This document shows positions 8,465 through 16,577 of a DNA stretch of 57,727 nt, piece by piece (within the stretch, counting starts at the first letter, position 1; every line of letters starts with the position of its first letter). The stretch lies in assembly GCA_002387325.1 (NCBI GenBank), contig DGIN01000005.1, positions 1 to 57,727 on the forward strand, written 5' to 3'. The notes under the pieces are model-generated. The model worked only from the letters and a program-made list of their open reading frames with translations. It ran no database searches and was not told where the DNA came from. A program made the translations under genes and the position numbers. The DNA comes from Bacteroidales bacterium UBA4621. Lineage in GTDB: Bacteria; Bacteroidota; Bacteroidia; Bacteroidales; Paludibacteraceae.

Positions 8465-9009
8465 AGATAAGGATTGAACTGCTTCTCTTGTCCTATAGTG
8501 GTTTGATAACCATGTCCGGGGTAAACGATTGTATCATCAGGAAGTTGTCTGAGTTTATCAAGCGACTGTATCAGCAGATGCATATCACCACCTTCGAGGT
8601 CAGTACGCCCTATTGAATCCTTAAACAATGTATCACCGGTAAACACACATTTCTGCACCGGCCAATAGTAGCACACGCAATCCTCTTTATGTCCGGGAGT
8701 ACGCAGCACCTCTATTCCCTCAAAGTCCGGTATATGCAATATGCCTTCTGGCGGATAGATAACAGGCTTTATGTTATATGTACGCCGCATAAAATCCACC
8801 CCGCAAACATGATCAGGATGTGTATGTGTTATCAGCAAAGCGACCGGCGAAAGATTTTCTTTGTCAAGGAAATCCGCCATTCGCTTTTCTTCCGCCTCTC
8901 CATACATACCCGCATCAATCAGCAGAGCCTTATGATTCTGCTTTTTCTCGTCCCATACCACGTAGGTACATTCACGGTATGGATTGAAATAGAAAGGTTT
9001 GATTGTCAT
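8461..9009 (-). CDS. MBL-fold metal-dependent hydrolase
   Basis: 182-residue metallo-beta-lactamase-fold protein, similar to small glyoxalase II-like hydrolases. The zinc motif THTHPDHVCG places His62, His64, Asp66 and His67. Other metal ligands are in LRTPGHKEDCVCYYW (His), FTGDTLFKDSIGRTDL (Asp) and IVYPGHGYQTTIGQE (His). There is no signal peptide, so it is cytoplasmic. Substrates in this family are often thioesters such as S-lactoylglutathione or bacillithiol adducts; none can be chosen here. It ends inside the start of yhhQ (ATGA overlap). The gap upstream carries an 11-nt array and no obvious promoter. Confidence 0.88.
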   Translation of the reverse strand: MTIKPFYFNPYRECTYVVWDEKKQNHKALLIDAGMYGEAEEKRMADFLDKENLSPVALLITHTHPDHVCGVDFMRRTYNIKPVIYPPEGILHIPDFEGIEVLRTPGHKEDCVCYYWPVQKCVFTGDTLFKDSIGRTDLEGGDMHLLIQSLDKLRQLPDDTIVYPGHGYQTTIGQEKQFNPYL

Positions 9010-9064
9010 TCGTTATGCGACCACCCTTGTGGCAGTCCGGGATTAAATGATGGCAAAAACAGAG

Positions 9065-9097
9065 TATCCTATAACTATCCTATAACCATCCTATAAG
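9065..9097. repeat. 11-nt tandem array, three units
   Basis: Three copies of (T/C)ATCCTATAA(C/G) between the MBL hydrolase and rsmG. The same unit recurs at 32056-32088 and 48771-48814, and inverted at 18869-18890. Confidence 0.85.
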
Positions 9098-9133
9098 GAA
9101 TCACCTATACCTTATTCGGTGGAGAGATACAGG

Positions 9134-9751
9134 TTACATAGGTAAGTAGATGACTTGCTTGTTTTCAAACCAGTCGCCCGCAAAGAGTTGGCTAATAGGC
9201 GTAACCTCCACACGCTTTTGGAATGGACGCAGTTCGTTTGCCAAATCGCCCCCCTTGAGTACCAGCAGTCCGTTTGGCACGGCATTCCGCTGGGTACGAC
9301 TGATATTCTTCTGCACCAATTTGACCAAATCGGGCAAAGACATAACGGCACGCGAAACCACAAAATCAAACTTGCCTTTCTCCTCCTCTGCACGTTCTTG
9401 AATACAACGTACATTGGTCAGTCCCAGTGCATTGGATACCTCTTGTGCCACACGAACCTTTTTGCCGATAGAATCAATGAGTGTAAACTCACATTCAGGA
9501 AACAAAATAGCCAACGGCACTCCGGGGAAGCCCCCGCCTGTCCCTACATCAAGAATCTTGCTCGCCGGCTGAAAAGGCAGTATCTTAGCAACAGCCAACG
9601 AATGTAGGATATGGTGTTCGTACAGATTATCAATATCTTTGCGGGAGATGACATTAATCTTGCTATTCCAATCACGATAAAGCGCGTCAAGCGCAGCAAA
9701 CTGCTGCTCTTGACGCGCTGTCAGTGGAAAGTATTGACGGATAAGTTCCAT
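9134..9751 (-). CDS. rsmG: 16S rRNA (guanine527-N7)-methyltransferase
   Basis: SAM-dependent enzyme (also called GidB) that methylates N7 of G527 in 16S rRNA. It is 205 residues from the chosen ATG (9749-9751), giving MELIRQYFPLTARQEQQF, the normal N-terminus. A longer frame reaches 9832 but would run into the yebC gene and adds no family sequence. The SAM-binding motif ILDVGTGGGFPGVPLAI follows the family's NVISRKDIDNLYEHHILHSL signature, and the later FDFVVSRAV motif is present. It lies 37 bases after yebC on the same strand, probably the last gene of the operon starting with the lipoprotein at 15059. Confidence 0.93.
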   Translation of the reverse strand: MELIRQYFPLTARQEQQFAALDALYRDWNSKINVISRKDIDNLYEHHILHSLAVAKILPFQPASKILDVGTGGGFPGVPLAILFPECEFTLIDSIGKKVRVAQEVSNALGLTNVRCIQERAEEEKGKFDFVVSRAVMSLPDLVKLVQKNISRTQRNAVPNGLLVLKGGDLANELRPFQKRVEVTPISQLFAGDWFENKQVIYLPM

Positions 9752-9788
9752 CGAGAGAATTTGTAAATTGGTAAGTACGTCAATTCTC

Positions 9789-10508
9789 TTACTCTTCTGC
9801 CATATTGGTGAAGACATTTTGTACGTCCTCATCCTCTTCTATACGGTCAATGAGTTTCTGAACGGACTCTTTTTCCTCGTCAGTGAGGGTTTTGTAGTCA
9901 TTCGGAATACGCACGAACTCGCAACTCTGGATTTCGAAACCGTTGTCCTCCAGATATTTCTGAATTTGTGAATACTGGTTGAAATCACCATATATAATGA
10001 TGTTTCCGTCCTCATCATTGCCAAGTTCTTCTACACCGAAGTCTATCAATTCGAGTTCCAATTCGTCCAAATCAACCCCTTCTTTCGGGCTAACCGTGAA
10101 ACAGACCTTACGGTCAAAAAGGAACTGCAAACAACCTTGTGTACCCAGTGTTCCGCCATGCTTGGTAAAATACGAACGGATATTGGCAACTGTACGCATA
10201 TTATTGTCGGTAGCAGTCTCTATGAAAATCGCCACGCCGTGTGGTCCGTATCCTTCATAATTGATTTCTTTATAGCCTTCCGATGACTTATCGGTGGCTT
10301 TTTTGATAGCACGGTCAATATTTTCCTTCGGCATATTTTCACGTTTACACTGCTGAATGAGCGTACGCAAACGCGGGTTGCTATCGGGATCCGGACCGCC
10401 CTCACGAGCAGCAATTGTAATTTCTTTACCGAGTTTGGTGAATGTGCGGGCCATATGCCCCCAACGTTTCAGTTTGGTTGCTTTGCGATATTCAAATGCG
10501 CGTCCCAT
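9789..10508 (-). CDS. YebC/PmpR (TACO1) family protein
   Basis: 239-residue member of the widespread YebC family. The start MGRAFEYRKATKLKRWGHMARTF is the Bacteroidota form of the family N-terminus. It is followed by the conserved KEITIAAREGGPDPDSNPRL and KRENMPKENIDRAIKKA segments. YebC proteins were first described as DNA-binding regulators, and some act on translation of proline-rich stretches; which applies here cannot be seen. The C-terminus is acidic (RIEEDEDVQNVFTNMAEE). It follows the OmpA-like gene by 41 bases and precedes rsmG. Confidence 0.93.
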   Translation of the reverse strand: MGRAFEYRKATKLKRWGHMARTFTKLGKEITIAAREGGPDPDSNPRLRTLIQQCKRENMPKENIDRAIKKATDKSSEGYKEINYEGYGPHGVAIFIETATDNNMRTVANIRSYFTKHGGTLGTQGCLQFLFDRKVCFTVSPKEGVDLDELELELIDFGVEELGNDEDGNIIIYGDFNQYSQIQKYLEDNGFEIQSCEFVRIPNDYKTLTDEEKESVQKLIDRIEEDEDVQNVFTNMAEE

Positions 10509-10549
10509 ACTTGTTTATTTTTTTGTTTATAAGTTTATAAGTTTATGCG

Positions 10550-13180
10550 TTATTGGTTCTGTACCGTATCCATCGGCATAGTCTGAATGGTGTCCTGCTT
10601 GGGCAGCAAGGTAGAATCGGCGTGATCAAGAATTGTCTCATAGGTAATCTCCTCAAAAGTGATATTAAATTCCACGCGACGATTCAACGCACGTCCTTTG
10701 GCAGTTTTGTTGTCTGCTATAGGCACTTCCATTCCGTATCCGTGAGCAGTCATACGCTCTGCGGGAACACCTTTCTTCACAAGATAATTCATCACTGCGT
10801 GTGCCCGTTTATCGCTCAGTTTCTTATTAAAATCGGCTTTGCCTACATTGTCGGTATGTCCTTGTACCTCAATGATAAAAGTCGGATTTTCAATAAACGT
10901 TTTAGCAATTTGGTCAAGAAGCGGATACGATTTTTTCTTTATGTTCGCTTTTCCGTTTTCGAACTGGATGCCCTGCATAGCCTTTTTGAGAAGATTCCGC
11001 ACCGCACGTTTCACCTCAGGACAGCCCTTATTATATGCGGGGCCTACCACAGTAGGACACTCGTCTTTCCAATCGGGTACTCCGTCTCCGTCCGTATCAA
11101 TTTCGCAACCTCTCTCGTTTACAAAACCTTTAGCCTCTGCCGGAGTGCCAGGACATTCGTCAAGATAATCGGGTACACCATCATTGTCAGAGTCTATCGG
11201 GCAACCTTTCTCGTCCACAGAGCCATACGCCTCTTTGGGGGTATCGGGACACTCGTCCAAATAATCAGGAACACCGTCGCCATCGGTATCGAGCAGGCAA
11301 CCCTTTTCGTCAATGTAGCCTAATGCTTCTATCGGCGTACCGGGACATTCGTCGCGCCAATCGGGTACTCCGTCACCATCGGTATCCAGTTCGCATCCTT
11401 TCTCATCCACCATTCCGATAGCACCGGCAGGAGTGTTGGAACACTCGTCAATATAATCGGGTACACCATCACCATCGGAATCTACCGGACAGCCGGCACT
11501 ATCTATCAACCCGTAAGCCGATTCGGGTGTACCGGGGCAGCGGTCAAGATAGTCAGGAATCCCGTCTCCATCAGAGTCTATCGGGCAGCCAAGTGCATCC
11601 ACCTGTACATTCTTTGGCGTATTAGGACACATATCCAGACGATTGTAAATACCGTCCTTGTCAGTATCTTTCTTGTTTTGGTTGGTTCCCCATACAATAC
11701 TGAATCCTATTGCAAGATTGATACCTTTTGCTTTGTAAGGGATAGGACAATGAATTGTTTTTCCTCCCCCCTGCTCTATATCATAATAAGCATACGAGGT
11801 GGGTATATAGTCCATTGCCAACGTTAAGTTAACACCATCATACGGCATAAAACTGAGTCCAGCACCGAGATTACTATACTTGCCATTATTCACAAGCGAA
11901 TAACTGAGGGCGAGGTTGAACCAATTACACGGGCGCAAAGCCGCACCAAGCGTAACCTCTTCATACAAACGACGGTTGTACAAGCGTGTCTTGGACACGA
12001 CACCTATCCCTATGCGGTTGTCCCAAAAGTTGGCATCAACACCTACATTGAATTTGGCACTCAGCATACGGGCAAACCCTGTACCTACCATTGTAGCGGT
12101 AGTACCATCCACGATACCTATCAGATTGCTTTTTACATCATTGAGCAAACTATCCGAATCAAATTTCCCATCCACTACGTATTGGTCGTATGTAAAATCT
12201 CCTACGCCCGTGAAAGTAGTATCAACCGTGCAATTATAACGATGCCCCCCATTCCAATAGATAAATCCGAGATCATTTACAGCAGCTGTAATCTGCAACT
12301 GCTCAATGGGTTTATATGTAAAACCAAGATCTACAGCCGCTCCATAACCACTCGGAATCAGTGATGTTTTTATCAATTCTCCGATATCATCGGTATTGAC
12401 AAGGTCATCTGTATTTATGTCAGAAAAAGTCTCTTTGTTTATCTCTGTCGGAACGGCATCCCAATTTATAGGTGCCGCCACCATCAGATCGCCGGTACCG
12501 TGTATGCGCCACTCGGTAGCCGAGGCATCAATGCCGAGATTGGAACTTGTCAATCCTGCATACATTGTACCTAAGAGCAGTTTCAGTTTTCCACCGACCG
12601 TCCATTTCTCATTGATACGATGGGAGTAGCCGAAGCCTATTTCGGTGTACATTGTAGCACGCGAGCCCAATTGATTGAGATTGATATAGTTGAAGCCTCC
12701 ATTCAAATCCTGCATGCCTCCGCCGATAGCAAAGCCAAACAAGTCATAAGGCAGGGCTCCCCCCCCTTCGACACGCTCCATAATGTTAAAATGGAAGTAG
12801 CCTTTTTCATTCTTGGTACGGAAACCGAAACCCAACAAATTGGCGGTAACATCACCGTCCGCCAATGTTACCTTACGGAAAGTGCGCAGCAATGCAGCCT
12901 TGTCCCCGTTTGGGTGTAGTGCCGTAATGGTTTGCCCTGTTAGCGGATCTACATATATAAGGTCGCTCATTGTCAGAGAGTTGTTGCCGACCCACAAACC
13001 GGTATAGCCAATCGGGGTAAAGTTGACATATCCGTTGCTTACCGGTTGAAAAGCAGGGTTTACAATATGCCGCATAGGTGCATTTTCCAAGAAATAGAGC
13101 GTAGTTACCTGTTGTGCCTCCGCACTGACTGCACCTGTCAAAAGAGCAGCAACTAACAATTTATGAAATACGTTTTTCAT
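10550..13180 (-). CDS. OmpA-family protein with DUF5723-like N-terminus and TSP3 repeats
   Basis: 876-residue outer membrane protein. A signal peptide (MKNVFHKLLVAALLTGAVSAEA) is followed by about 480 residues rich in barrel-like strands, resembling DUF5723 (family name from memory). Residues about 503-720 hold seven thrombospondin type 3 calcium-binding repeats with D(S/T)DGDGVPD cores. Residues about 730-850 are an OmpA C-terminal peptidoglycan-binding domain with FIIEVQGHTDNVGKADFNKKLSDKRA and RALNRRVEF. It should tie the outer membrane to the wall. It starts 13 bases after the upstream lipoprotein gene, so the two probably work together. An eight-G run (12759-12766) within the coding sequence could slip. 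Confidence 0.9.
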   Translation of the reverse strand: MKNVFHKLLVAALLTGAVSAEAQQVTTLYFLENAPMRHIVNPAFQPVSNGYVNFTPIGYTGLWVGNNSLTMSDLIYVDPLTGQTITALHPNGDKAALLRTFRKVTLADGDVTANLLGFGFRTKNEKGYFHFNIMERVEGGGALPYDLFGFAIGGGMQDLNGGFNYINLNQLGSRATMYTEIGFGYSHRINEKWTVGGKLKLLLGTMYAGLTSSNLGIDASATEWRIHGTGDLMVAAPINWDAVPTEINKETFSDINTDDLVNTDDIGELIKTSLIPSGYGAAVDLGFTYKPIEQLQITAAVNDLGFIYWNGGHRYNCTVDTTFTGVGDFTYDQYVVDGKFDSDSLLNDVKSNLIGIVDGTTATMVGTGFARMLSAKFNVGVDANFWDNRIGIGVVSKTRLYNRRLYEEVTLGAALRPCNWFNLALSYSLVNNGKYSNLGAGLSFMPYDGVNLTLAMDYIPTSYAYYDIEQGGGKTIHCPIPYKAKGINLAIGFSIVWGTNQNKKDTDKDGIYNRLDMCPNTPKNVQVDALGCPIDSDGDGIPDYLDRCPGTPESAYGLIDSAGCPVDSDGDGVPDYIDECSNTPAGAIGMVDEKGCELDTDGDGVPDWRDECPGTPIEALGYIDEKGCLLDTDGDGVPDYLDECPDTPKEAYGSVDEKGCPIDSDNDGVPDYLDECPGTPAEAKGFVNERGCEIDTDGDGVPDWKDECPTVVGPAYNKGCPEVKRAVRNLLKKAMQGIQFENGKANIKKKSYPLLDQIAKTFIENPTFIIEVQGHTDNVGKADFNKKLSDKRAHAVMNYLVKKGVPAERMTAHGYGMEVPIADNKTAKGRALNRRVEFNITFEEITYETILDHADSTLLPKQDTIQTMPMDTVQNQ
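11020..11675 (-). repeat. DNA encoding seven tandem TSP3 repeats
   Basis: A tandem coding repeat with a period of about 100-105 bases inside the OmpA-like gene. Each unit encodes a DxDxDGxxD calcium loop, a Cys-containing turn and a GC pair. Such repeats can change copy number by recombination. Confidence 0.85.
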
Positions 13181-13193
13181 TGGTTACTCCTCC

Positions 13194-15059
13194 TTATTTG
13201 ATACCGACATTACTAAAATCGAAGACAGCATCTACCGTAGCGGTCAGCCCTAACTGTATCTTCAACTTATTATCCTCAGCAATACGTACATTGAAACCGC
13301 CGTGTTGGTATGCACTCTGCAACGAAGCATCATCAATACTTGCCGTATAAACAATGTATTTGATTTTGCTGAAAGTGTCAAAATGTTTCTTGTCTATTGA
13401 CAAAATCTCAATCTGTTCGCTTGCTGTCGGAATGGCTGTACCGCCTTCAAAATGATAAGCCGGCGCCTGAATACGAATGGTATCGGATGATGTCAGGCGG
13501 TATGTCTTGTTCGGGTCATCCGGTTCTGTAACGACATTGCCATTTTCGTCCAATGCATAGAATACAGCCTTGATATCCAACGGGATGGAATTGGTAATCT
13601 TCATTACAAGTTTCAAGTCGCTCGTTTTGACGGTATCAATCATATCAACCGATGCCAACAGGGAGTCCAATGTGTAGCGGCTGATATCCACATCCTTGAT
13701 AGTGTCGCTGTACTCCAATCCTACCCCTTCGTTGAAAATAAACGGCAACGTGGCAATAGCATCCACATAAACTCCCGTATTGGGCGTAATACGTATCTGC
13801 GGAGTGCGCTGGCGGTTAAAATCAATAGAGAATTTGTATCCGATCAAATCCGGACGGATGGCGAACAAACGATCAATATGCCCGAAAGCCTCTGTATTAT
13901 CAAAGCGCACATGCATTGTTGCCGAGTCGCCAATCGGGCTGGTCAATGGCAAATATTCATCGGGAGTAAAATAACGATAAAGCGTTTGATTGCCGTTAAA
14001 GGTGGCATATTTCTTCTGCGTATGGTCGGCTGTCTCCACAAAGAGATAGTCGCCCTGCATGACCAATGCCCCTGCCACTTTTGTAGTGATTTGCATATCT
14101 ACAACGGGTTCAGCAAACGGCAGTTTGGCTTTTTTGAGTTGCTCCCATGCTTTCCATTCCGCGGCTATATTTACAGTATCTTCATCATACATATCACTCG
14201 ACGGGGAAAACATACCCCAGATAGCCTTGTAGTCAATAAACTGTACTCCCAAATGGTATTCAAACGCCGCGTCATCGGCTATCGTTACTTTACCGGCAGA
14301 GGTAGGTACCGTAAAATTGAAATAGATAACAAAATTACAGGTATCCATCACATTGCCCCAATATGCCTCAGGGGAGTCTGGTGTTTTGTCTTTCATCAGA
14401 TTGACGGTGAACTCCGTAACATTGACGGGTATATCCTGACTATATCCATACCCGTCGCCTTTAGAATACACCACAACGTTTTTGCCTTGCGGACGTGAAA
14501 AAGCAGCCCCCAGGTCAATACTTACAGTATTTATCCATTCCCACTTCAGAGGCAGGTTTTTCGGCACAATCGTACTGATAAATTTGGCATTTTCTATCAG
14601 AGCACTGTCCAAACGCTCATCATTTTCATTGGAATTGATGCCTTTCAGTTTGAGCGTAAGCGGGAAAGCGAGCGTTATATCCCTGGTGTCATCACCGGTT
14701 ATCTGGTGATTTTCCAAATAACCAGTTCCCTGCAACTTGTCGTACACATTCATTGTGAGTGTTTTCTCCGACACGTATTGGCTCAAGTCCACCTGATGGT
14801 ACTTCTTGTCCACACTGAATGTGTCTTTGAAGACCAGCACCCCTTTGTTGTGAAGCGAATCCACATAGATATTGGACACTTGTCCATCAGCGAGAAAATC
14901 GCCGACAGCAGCACTCATAGAACCGACAGGAAGGGCAATGCCCATATCCAGTTCTGCGGTTTTGTCGATATTTTTCAAATCGACATCCGCCTTACACCCC
15001 CGCATAGCAAAGCCGACACAGCAGCCCGCCACGACCAAGAGCAGATGTTTTACTTTCAT
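13194..15059 (-). CDS. probable surface or periplasmic lipoprotein, function unknown
   Basis: 621-residue exported protein. The N-terminus MKVKHLLLVVAGCCVG is a short lipoprotein-like signal: VAGC gives a lipobox at Cys13, while Cys22 in MRGCKADVDLKNID aligns better with the DVDL..ID start I recall from Bacteroidota lipoproteins. The rest is beta-rich with repeated Thr/Asp patterns and no enzyme motif that I recognise. It is the first gene of an operon with the OmpA-like protein (13-base gap), yebC and rsmG. Two Bacteroidota-type promoters precede it (15106-15137 and 15213-15244). A partner role with the OmpA protein in the envelope is an inference from position only. Confidence 0.7.
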   Translation of the reverse strand: MKVKHLLLVVAGCCVGFAMRGCKADVDLKNIDKTAELDMGIALPVGSMSAAVGDFLADGQVSNIYVDSLHNKGVLVFKDTFSVDKKYHQVDLSQYVSEKTLTMNVYDKLQGTGYLENHQITGDDTRDITLAFPLTLKLKGINSNENDERLDSALIENAKFISTIVPKNLPLKWEWINTVSIDLGAAFSRPQGKNVVVYSKGDGYGYSQDIPVNVTEFTVNLMKDKTPDSPEAYWGNVMDTCNFVIYFNFTVPTSAGKVTIADDAAFEYHLGVQFIDYKAIWGMFSPSSDMYDEDTVNIAAEWKAWEQLKKAKLPFAEPVVDMQITTKVAGALVMQGDYLFVETADHTQKKYATFNGNQTLYRYFTPDEYLPLTSPIGDSATMHVRFDNTEAFGHIDRLFAIRPDLIGYKFSIDFNRQRTPQIRITPNTGVYVDAIATLPFIFNEGVGLEYSDTIKDVDISRYTLDSLLASVDMIDTVKTSDLKLVMKITNSIPLDIKAVFYALDENGNVVTEPDDPNKTYRLTSSDTIRIQAPAYHFEGGTAIPTASEQIEILSIDKKHFDTFSKIKYIVYTASIDDASLQSAYQHGGFNVRIAEDNKLKIQLGLTATVDAVFDFSNVGIK

Positions 15060-15105
15060 TGTGATGCGAATTTAGGAATTTGGTTTTGTTGTACAAAATA
15101 GCGCA

Positions 15106-15137
15106 CAAAGGTACGCTTTTTTTTTTACATACGCAAA
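15106..15137 (-). promoter_or_regulatory. promoter P1 of the lipoprotein-OmpA operon
   Basis: Minus-strand TTTG (15137-15134), a 20-base spacer and TACCTTTG (15113-15106). The spacer contains a run of ten T on the plus strand, i.e. an A10 tract in the promoter, prone to slipping. Confidence 0.8.
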
Positions 15138-15212
15138 CCTACTACAAAAAAACGAGAGCACAGATTCGACAAACATCTGCGGGTACTGTCCAATAGCAAA
15201 TGCAATTTTGTG

Positions 15213-15244
15213 CAAAGTTAGGGAAAATGATATGTTTACACAAA
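15213..15244 (-). promoter_or_regulatory. promoter P2 of the lipoprotein-OmpA operon
   Basis: Minus-strand TTTG (15244-15241), a 20-base spacer and TAACTTTG (15220-15213), 107 bases upstream of P1. It gives a second, longer leader. Confidence 0.7.
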
Positions 15245-15266
15245 AGCAACTATTCTATGTGTTGGA

Positions 15267-16115
15267 TTATTTCTGCAGGTAGGTCTCCAGCAGGTTCCAT
15301 TCGCGGGTGGCGTCACGGAGACCAAGGTGATAAACCTGCTTGAGATGAAACGGATTGCGCTCCAAACGGCGTACAGGCAGCAGTGTCTCGGGTGAGAAAA
15401 CAAATATCTTCCCCTCCTCTTTGAGTTGGCGCACCTGCTGCATACGTCTGTTGTAGTTCGCACTACGTACCCGCAGAGCCTGTTGCAAGTTTTTCTCATG
15501 GGGATAGAATATCTTGCTGAGCAGATACATATGCTCGTTCAGACGAAATTCAATAGGTCGTGTCAGTACCACAATCACCTTGTCGCAGCCTTCCTCAAAG
15601 GCTTTATCCAAAGGGATATTGTCCACCAATCCTCCGTCGAGGTAGTCATTTCCGCCGATATGTACACGTTGTGATATAAAGGGCAACGTACCCGATGCAC
15701 GGAGCCAGTCGATCTGTGTTTTGCAGTTTTTGATGTGTATATATTCGGCTTTGCCGGTTTTGACGTTGGTTACCGTGGCGAACACTTTGGTCTTGGAGGC
15801 TTCGAATGCGACTTCATCGAACGGAGCCAGTTCGTTAGGAATACGATTGTATGAAAAATCCACGTTCACCATATTGCCTGTTCGGATAAGGGAACGTATG
15901 GACACATAGTCGGGATTGTCGCAATAGCGATAATTGTAGTCAAATGCTCTGCCCCTCTGTTTTGACGGCAGATTAACTCCGAACAACGCCCCTGCCGACG
16001 TGCCGCACAGCACATCGGGTTCAAATCCTTTGTCCATCATAATATCAAGCACGCCGCAGGTATAAATCCCGCGCATCCCGCCGCCTTCCAGCACCAGTCC
16101 TGTTTTCATATCCAT
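15267..16115 (-). CDS. patatin-like phospholipase family protein
   Basis: 282-residue serine hydrolase of the patatin family, which cleaves acyl groups from lipids. It has the oxyanion loop GLVLEGGGMRGIYTCG (residues 6-21), the nucleophile elbow GTSAG with Ser40, and the catalytic Asp in YLDGGLVDNIPL. No signal peptide is visible, so it resembles the cytoplasmic RssA/YjjU-type proteins. A promoter with both boxes perfect (16140-16171) lies about 25 bases ahead of the start. It stands alone; the next gene downstream has its own promoters. The physiological lipid is unknown. Confidence 0.9.
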   Translation of the reverse strand: MDMKTGLVLEGGGMRGIYTCGVLDIMMDKGFEPDVLCGTSAGALFGVNLPSKQRGRAFDYNYRYCDNPDYVSIRSLIRTGNMVNVDFSYNRIPNELAPFDEVAFEASKTKVFATVTNVKTGKAEYIHIKNCKTQIDWLRASGTLPFISQRVHIGGNDYLDGGLVDNIPLDKAFEEGCDKVIVVLTRPIEFRLNEHMYLLSKIFYPHEKNLQQALRVRSANYNRRMQQVRQLKEEGKIFVFSPETLLPVRRLERNPFHLKQVYHLGLRDATREWNLLETYLQK

Positions 16116-16139
16116 TATTTATTTGAGAAATACAATTTG

Positions 16140-16171
16140 CAAAGGTACATCGCATTTGTGACATACACAAA
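16140..16171 (-). promoter_or_regulatory. Bacteroidota-type promoter for the patatin gene
   Basis: Minus-strand TTTG (16171-16168), a 20-base spacer and TACCTTTG (16147-16140). Both boxes match the consensus. Confidence 0.85.
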
Positions 16172-16267
16172 GGTTTTATCGTTTTTTATTATTGTGTACG
16201 GAAGATTTATGCAAAATATGCCGTATCTTAAAAATTGACATATTTTATGTAACGGGCAAGCACCTGC

Positions 16268-16289
16268 TATCCACAGGGTATCCACAGGT
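16268..16289. repeat. 11-nt direct repeat, two units
   Basis: TATCCACAGGG followed directly by TATCCACAGGT. Related units with the same CAGGG ending occur at 39119-39151 and 48638-48670. Confidence 0.75.
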
Positions 16290-16376
16290 CTTTTCAATAC
16301 ACAATGCATAATGCACAATGCACAATGGAATCTTAACAAAACGCACTTTTTTGAATGGCGTGTACGCGAAACAATG

Positions 16377-16474
16377 CCAACCTTGCCAACCAACCAACCT
16401 TTTATGAAACTCTATACACCCGTGTGCGCGGGTGGGGGTATATATTTTTGAAAAAGGTTGGTTGGCGAGGTTGG
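16377..16474. repeat. nested inverted repeat of about 100 nt
   Basis: The outer arms are 16377-16403 and 16452-16474 (CCAACC..GCCAACCAACC against its complement, one mismatch and a 4-base insertion). Inside is CACCCG-TGTGCG-CGGGTG (16417-16434). It could be a mobile miniature element or a strong transcriptional block upstream of the spoT promoter. Confidence 0.65.
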
Positions 16475-16528
16475 CGGGAACGAGCAGGTACTTTCTTTCT
16501 TAGGTATCAGACAAAAAGTGCGGGCGGG

Positions 16529-16560
16529 TTTGCGTATATGGAATAGTTTTCGTAATTTTG
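16529..16560 (+). promoter_or_regulatory. Bacteroidota-type promoter for spoT
   Basis: TTTG (16529-16532), a 20-base spacer and TAATTTTG (16553-16560). A transcription start near 16566 leaves about 12 bases before the ATG at 16578 and rules out the upstream in-frame extension to 16458. Confidence 0.85.
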
Positions 16561-16577
16561 CAGACCTTTTCAGTAGA

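Larger units (their letters stand above)
16172..16528. other. repeat-bearing interval between patatin and spoT promoters
   Basis: About 360 bases without a convincing gene. It contains a two-unit 11-nt array (16268-16289), a stretch of repeated CACAATG heptamers around 16300-16328, and a nested inverted repeat at 16377-16474. Confidence 0.6.

Noticed and set aside
9752..9832. 27-codon N-terminal extension of RsmG
   Set aside because: It runs into the yebC gene and has no family similarity; ATG at 9751 gives the normal start.
15138..15212. Possible small gene between the two promoters of the lipoprotein operon
   Set aside because: A minus-strand frame starting near 15173 crosses promoter P1 and reads into the lipoprotein gene in another frame; there is no supporting motif.
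16458..16577. 40-codon N-terminal extension of the SpoT-type protein
   Set aside because: A promoter with both boxes (16529-16560) lies inside it, and the family sequence begins after ATG 16578.
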